DNA of 64,000 nucleotides, from contig NC_009792.1 of assembly GCF_000018045.1 (NCBI RefSeq), positions 2,480,001-2,544,000 of the forward strand, read 5' to 3'. The position numbers and the translations under genes are program-made. The DNA is from Citrobacter koseri ATCC BAA-895 (lineage in GTDB: Bacteria; Pseudomonadota; Gammaproteobacteria; Enterobacterales; Enterobacteriaceae). The notes under the pieces are model-generated. The model searched no databases. It was not told the DNA's origin and worked only from the letters and a program-made list of their open reading frames with translations. Of this stretch, positions 61,630 through 64,000 are shown piece after piece. The number at the start of each line of letters is the position of its first letter. Positions within the stretch are counted from its first letter, which is position 1.

Positions 61630-62529
61630 ATGGATTTTTCGCAGCAGCTACAGGCCTGCGTCGAGCAGGCCAACCAGGCGCTGAGCCGTTTTATCGCACC
61701 ACTGCCCTTTCAGAACACTCCCGTGGTCGAAACCATGCAGTATGGCGCATTATTAGGCGGTAAACGTCTGCGCCCGTTCCTGGTTTACGCAACGGGCAGG
61801 ATGTTTGGCGTAAGCCTGTCCACGCTGGATGCTCCGGCAGCCGCCGTTGAATGCATTCACGCTTATTCGTTGATTCATGACGATTTACCCGCGATGGACG
61901 ACGACGACCTGCGTCGCGGTCTGCCGACCTGCCACGTCAAATTTGGCGAAGCGAATGCCATTCTGGCCGGAGATGCCCTGCAAACGCTGGCGTTTTCTAT
62001 CATCAGTGATGCCCCGATGCCGGAAGTGGCCGACCGCGACCGCATTGCTATGATTTCTGAACTGGCGAACGCCAGCGGCATCGCCGGAATGTGCGGTGGC
62101 CAGGCGTTGGATCTTGCTGCCGAAGGGAAACAGGTGCCGCTGGAGGCGCTGGAGCGTATCCATCGTCATAAAACGGGCGCGCTGATTCGCGCTGCGGTTC
62201 GTCTTGGCGCGCTAAGTGCCGGAGAAAACGGACGAAACGCCTTGCCGATACTCGATAAGTACGCAGAAAGTATCGGCCTTGCCTTCCAGGTCCAGGATGA
62301 CATTCTGGATGTGGTGGGCGATACTGCAACGTTGGGTAAACGTCAGGGTGCTGACCAGCAACTTGGCAAAAGTACCTACCCTGCACTTCTGGGCCTTGAG
62401 CAAGCCCGGAATAAAGCCCGGGATCTGATCGAAGACGCCCGTCAGTCGTTAACGCAGCTGGCAGACCTCTCACTCGATACCTCGGCACTGGAAGCGCTAG
62501 CGGACTACATAATCCAGCGTGATAAATAA
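61630..62529 (+). CDS. ispA: Farnesyl diphosphate synthase (geranyltranstransferase)
   Basis: A 299-residue trans-prenyltransferase. The first Asp-rich motif is in HDDLPAMDDDDLRRG (about 83-97) and the second in FQVQDDILDVVGD. It condenses IPP with DMAPP and GPP to FPP. It directly follows xseB (0-bp gap), with dxs 32 bp downstream. Confidence 0.98.
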   Translation: MDFSQQLQACVEQANQALSRFIAPLPFQNTPVVETMQYGALLGGKRLRPFLVYATGRMFGVSLSTLDAPAAAVECIHAYSLIHDDLPAMDDDDLRRGLPTCHVKFGEANAILAGDALQTLAFSIISDAPMPEVADRDRIAMISELANASGIAGMCGGQALDLAAEGKQVPLEALERIHRHKTGALIRAAVRLGALSAGENGRNALPILDKYAESIGLAFQVQDDILDVVGDTATLGKRQGADQQLGKSTYPALLGLEQARNKARDLIEDARQSLTQLADLSLDTSALEALADYIIQRDK

Positions 62530-62561
62530 ACAAACAACAAGTCTTACTTAATAGGCCTCTG

Positions 62562-64000
<1,439 letters not shown>

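Overview
The window is a 64 kb stretch of chromosomal backbone from a member of the Enterobacteriaceae in the Escherichia/Salmonella/Citrobacter group. Gene order follows the E. coli K-12 interval from adk to dxs, here running adk-htpG-recR-ybaB-dnaX-apt ... acrRAB ... tesB-amtB-glnK ... lon-clpX-clpP-tig ... cyoABCDE ... thiI-xseB-ispA-dxs. Most proteins match E. coli K-12 counterparts in length and, as far as I can recall those sequences, in most residues. Gene content that differs from K-12 (cdsH beside decR, rpmE2-rpmJ2 beside ylaC, a MocR/YczE pair, an Rpn-type nuclease after ybaM) fits Salmonella or Citrobacter. AcrA residues look more Citrobacter- or Enterobacter-like than Salmonella Typhimurium. 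The species cannot be fixed by eye. I see no prophage, integron, insertion sequence, tRNA or CRISPR array.

Layout. 1-8.3 kb: adk start, htpG with a sigma-32 promoter, recR-ybaB-dnaX with the programmed frameshift that makes gamma, apt, ybaN, priC, ybaM and an Rpn nuclease. 8.3-17 kb: mscK, then acrR divergent from acrAB with the AcrR operator and a marbox. 17-24.3 kb: tomB-hha, maa, ylaC, zinc-free ribosomal protein paralogues rpmE2-rpmJ2 with a Zur-like site, pdeB, ybaA, and a divergent YczE-type membrane protein/MocR regulator pair. 24.3-25.5 kb: a small two-gene unit of unknown function headed by a ribbon-helix-helix-like protein, the 4.5S RNA gene ffs, and the alkyltransferase-like ybaZ. 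25.5-34.4 kb: ybaY, tesB, the nitrogen-controlled glnK-amtB operon (sigma-54 promoter and NtrC-type site), the mdlAB ABC exporter, and decR divergent from the cysteine desulfhydrase gene cdsH. 34.4-38.8 kb: cof, ybaE, queC, fadM, ybaV. 38.9-48.3 kb: proteostasis block ppiD, hupB, lon, clpX, clpP, tig, then bolA. 48.5-56 kb: yajG-ampG and the cytochrome bo3 operon. 56-64 kb: yajR, yajQ, panE-yajL, thiI, and the isoprenoid operon xseB-ispA-dxs, with dxs cut by the window end.

Regulation is unusually readable: two sigma-32 promoters (htpG, lon), one sigma-54 promoter (glnK), a gearbox promoter (bolA), operators or likely operators for AcrR, MarA/SoxS/Rob, Zur, CRP/FNR and NtrC, and many stem-loop terminators. 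REP/BIME palindromes mark several gene ends; one overlaps the mdlB stop codon.

The least explained items are the overlapping gene pair at 24280-24743, the multi-arm folded element between apt and dnaX, the MocR/YczE locus and the structured pdeB leader. Nothing here is convincing as a large undescribed system; the small overlapping pair is the best candidate for a new module.
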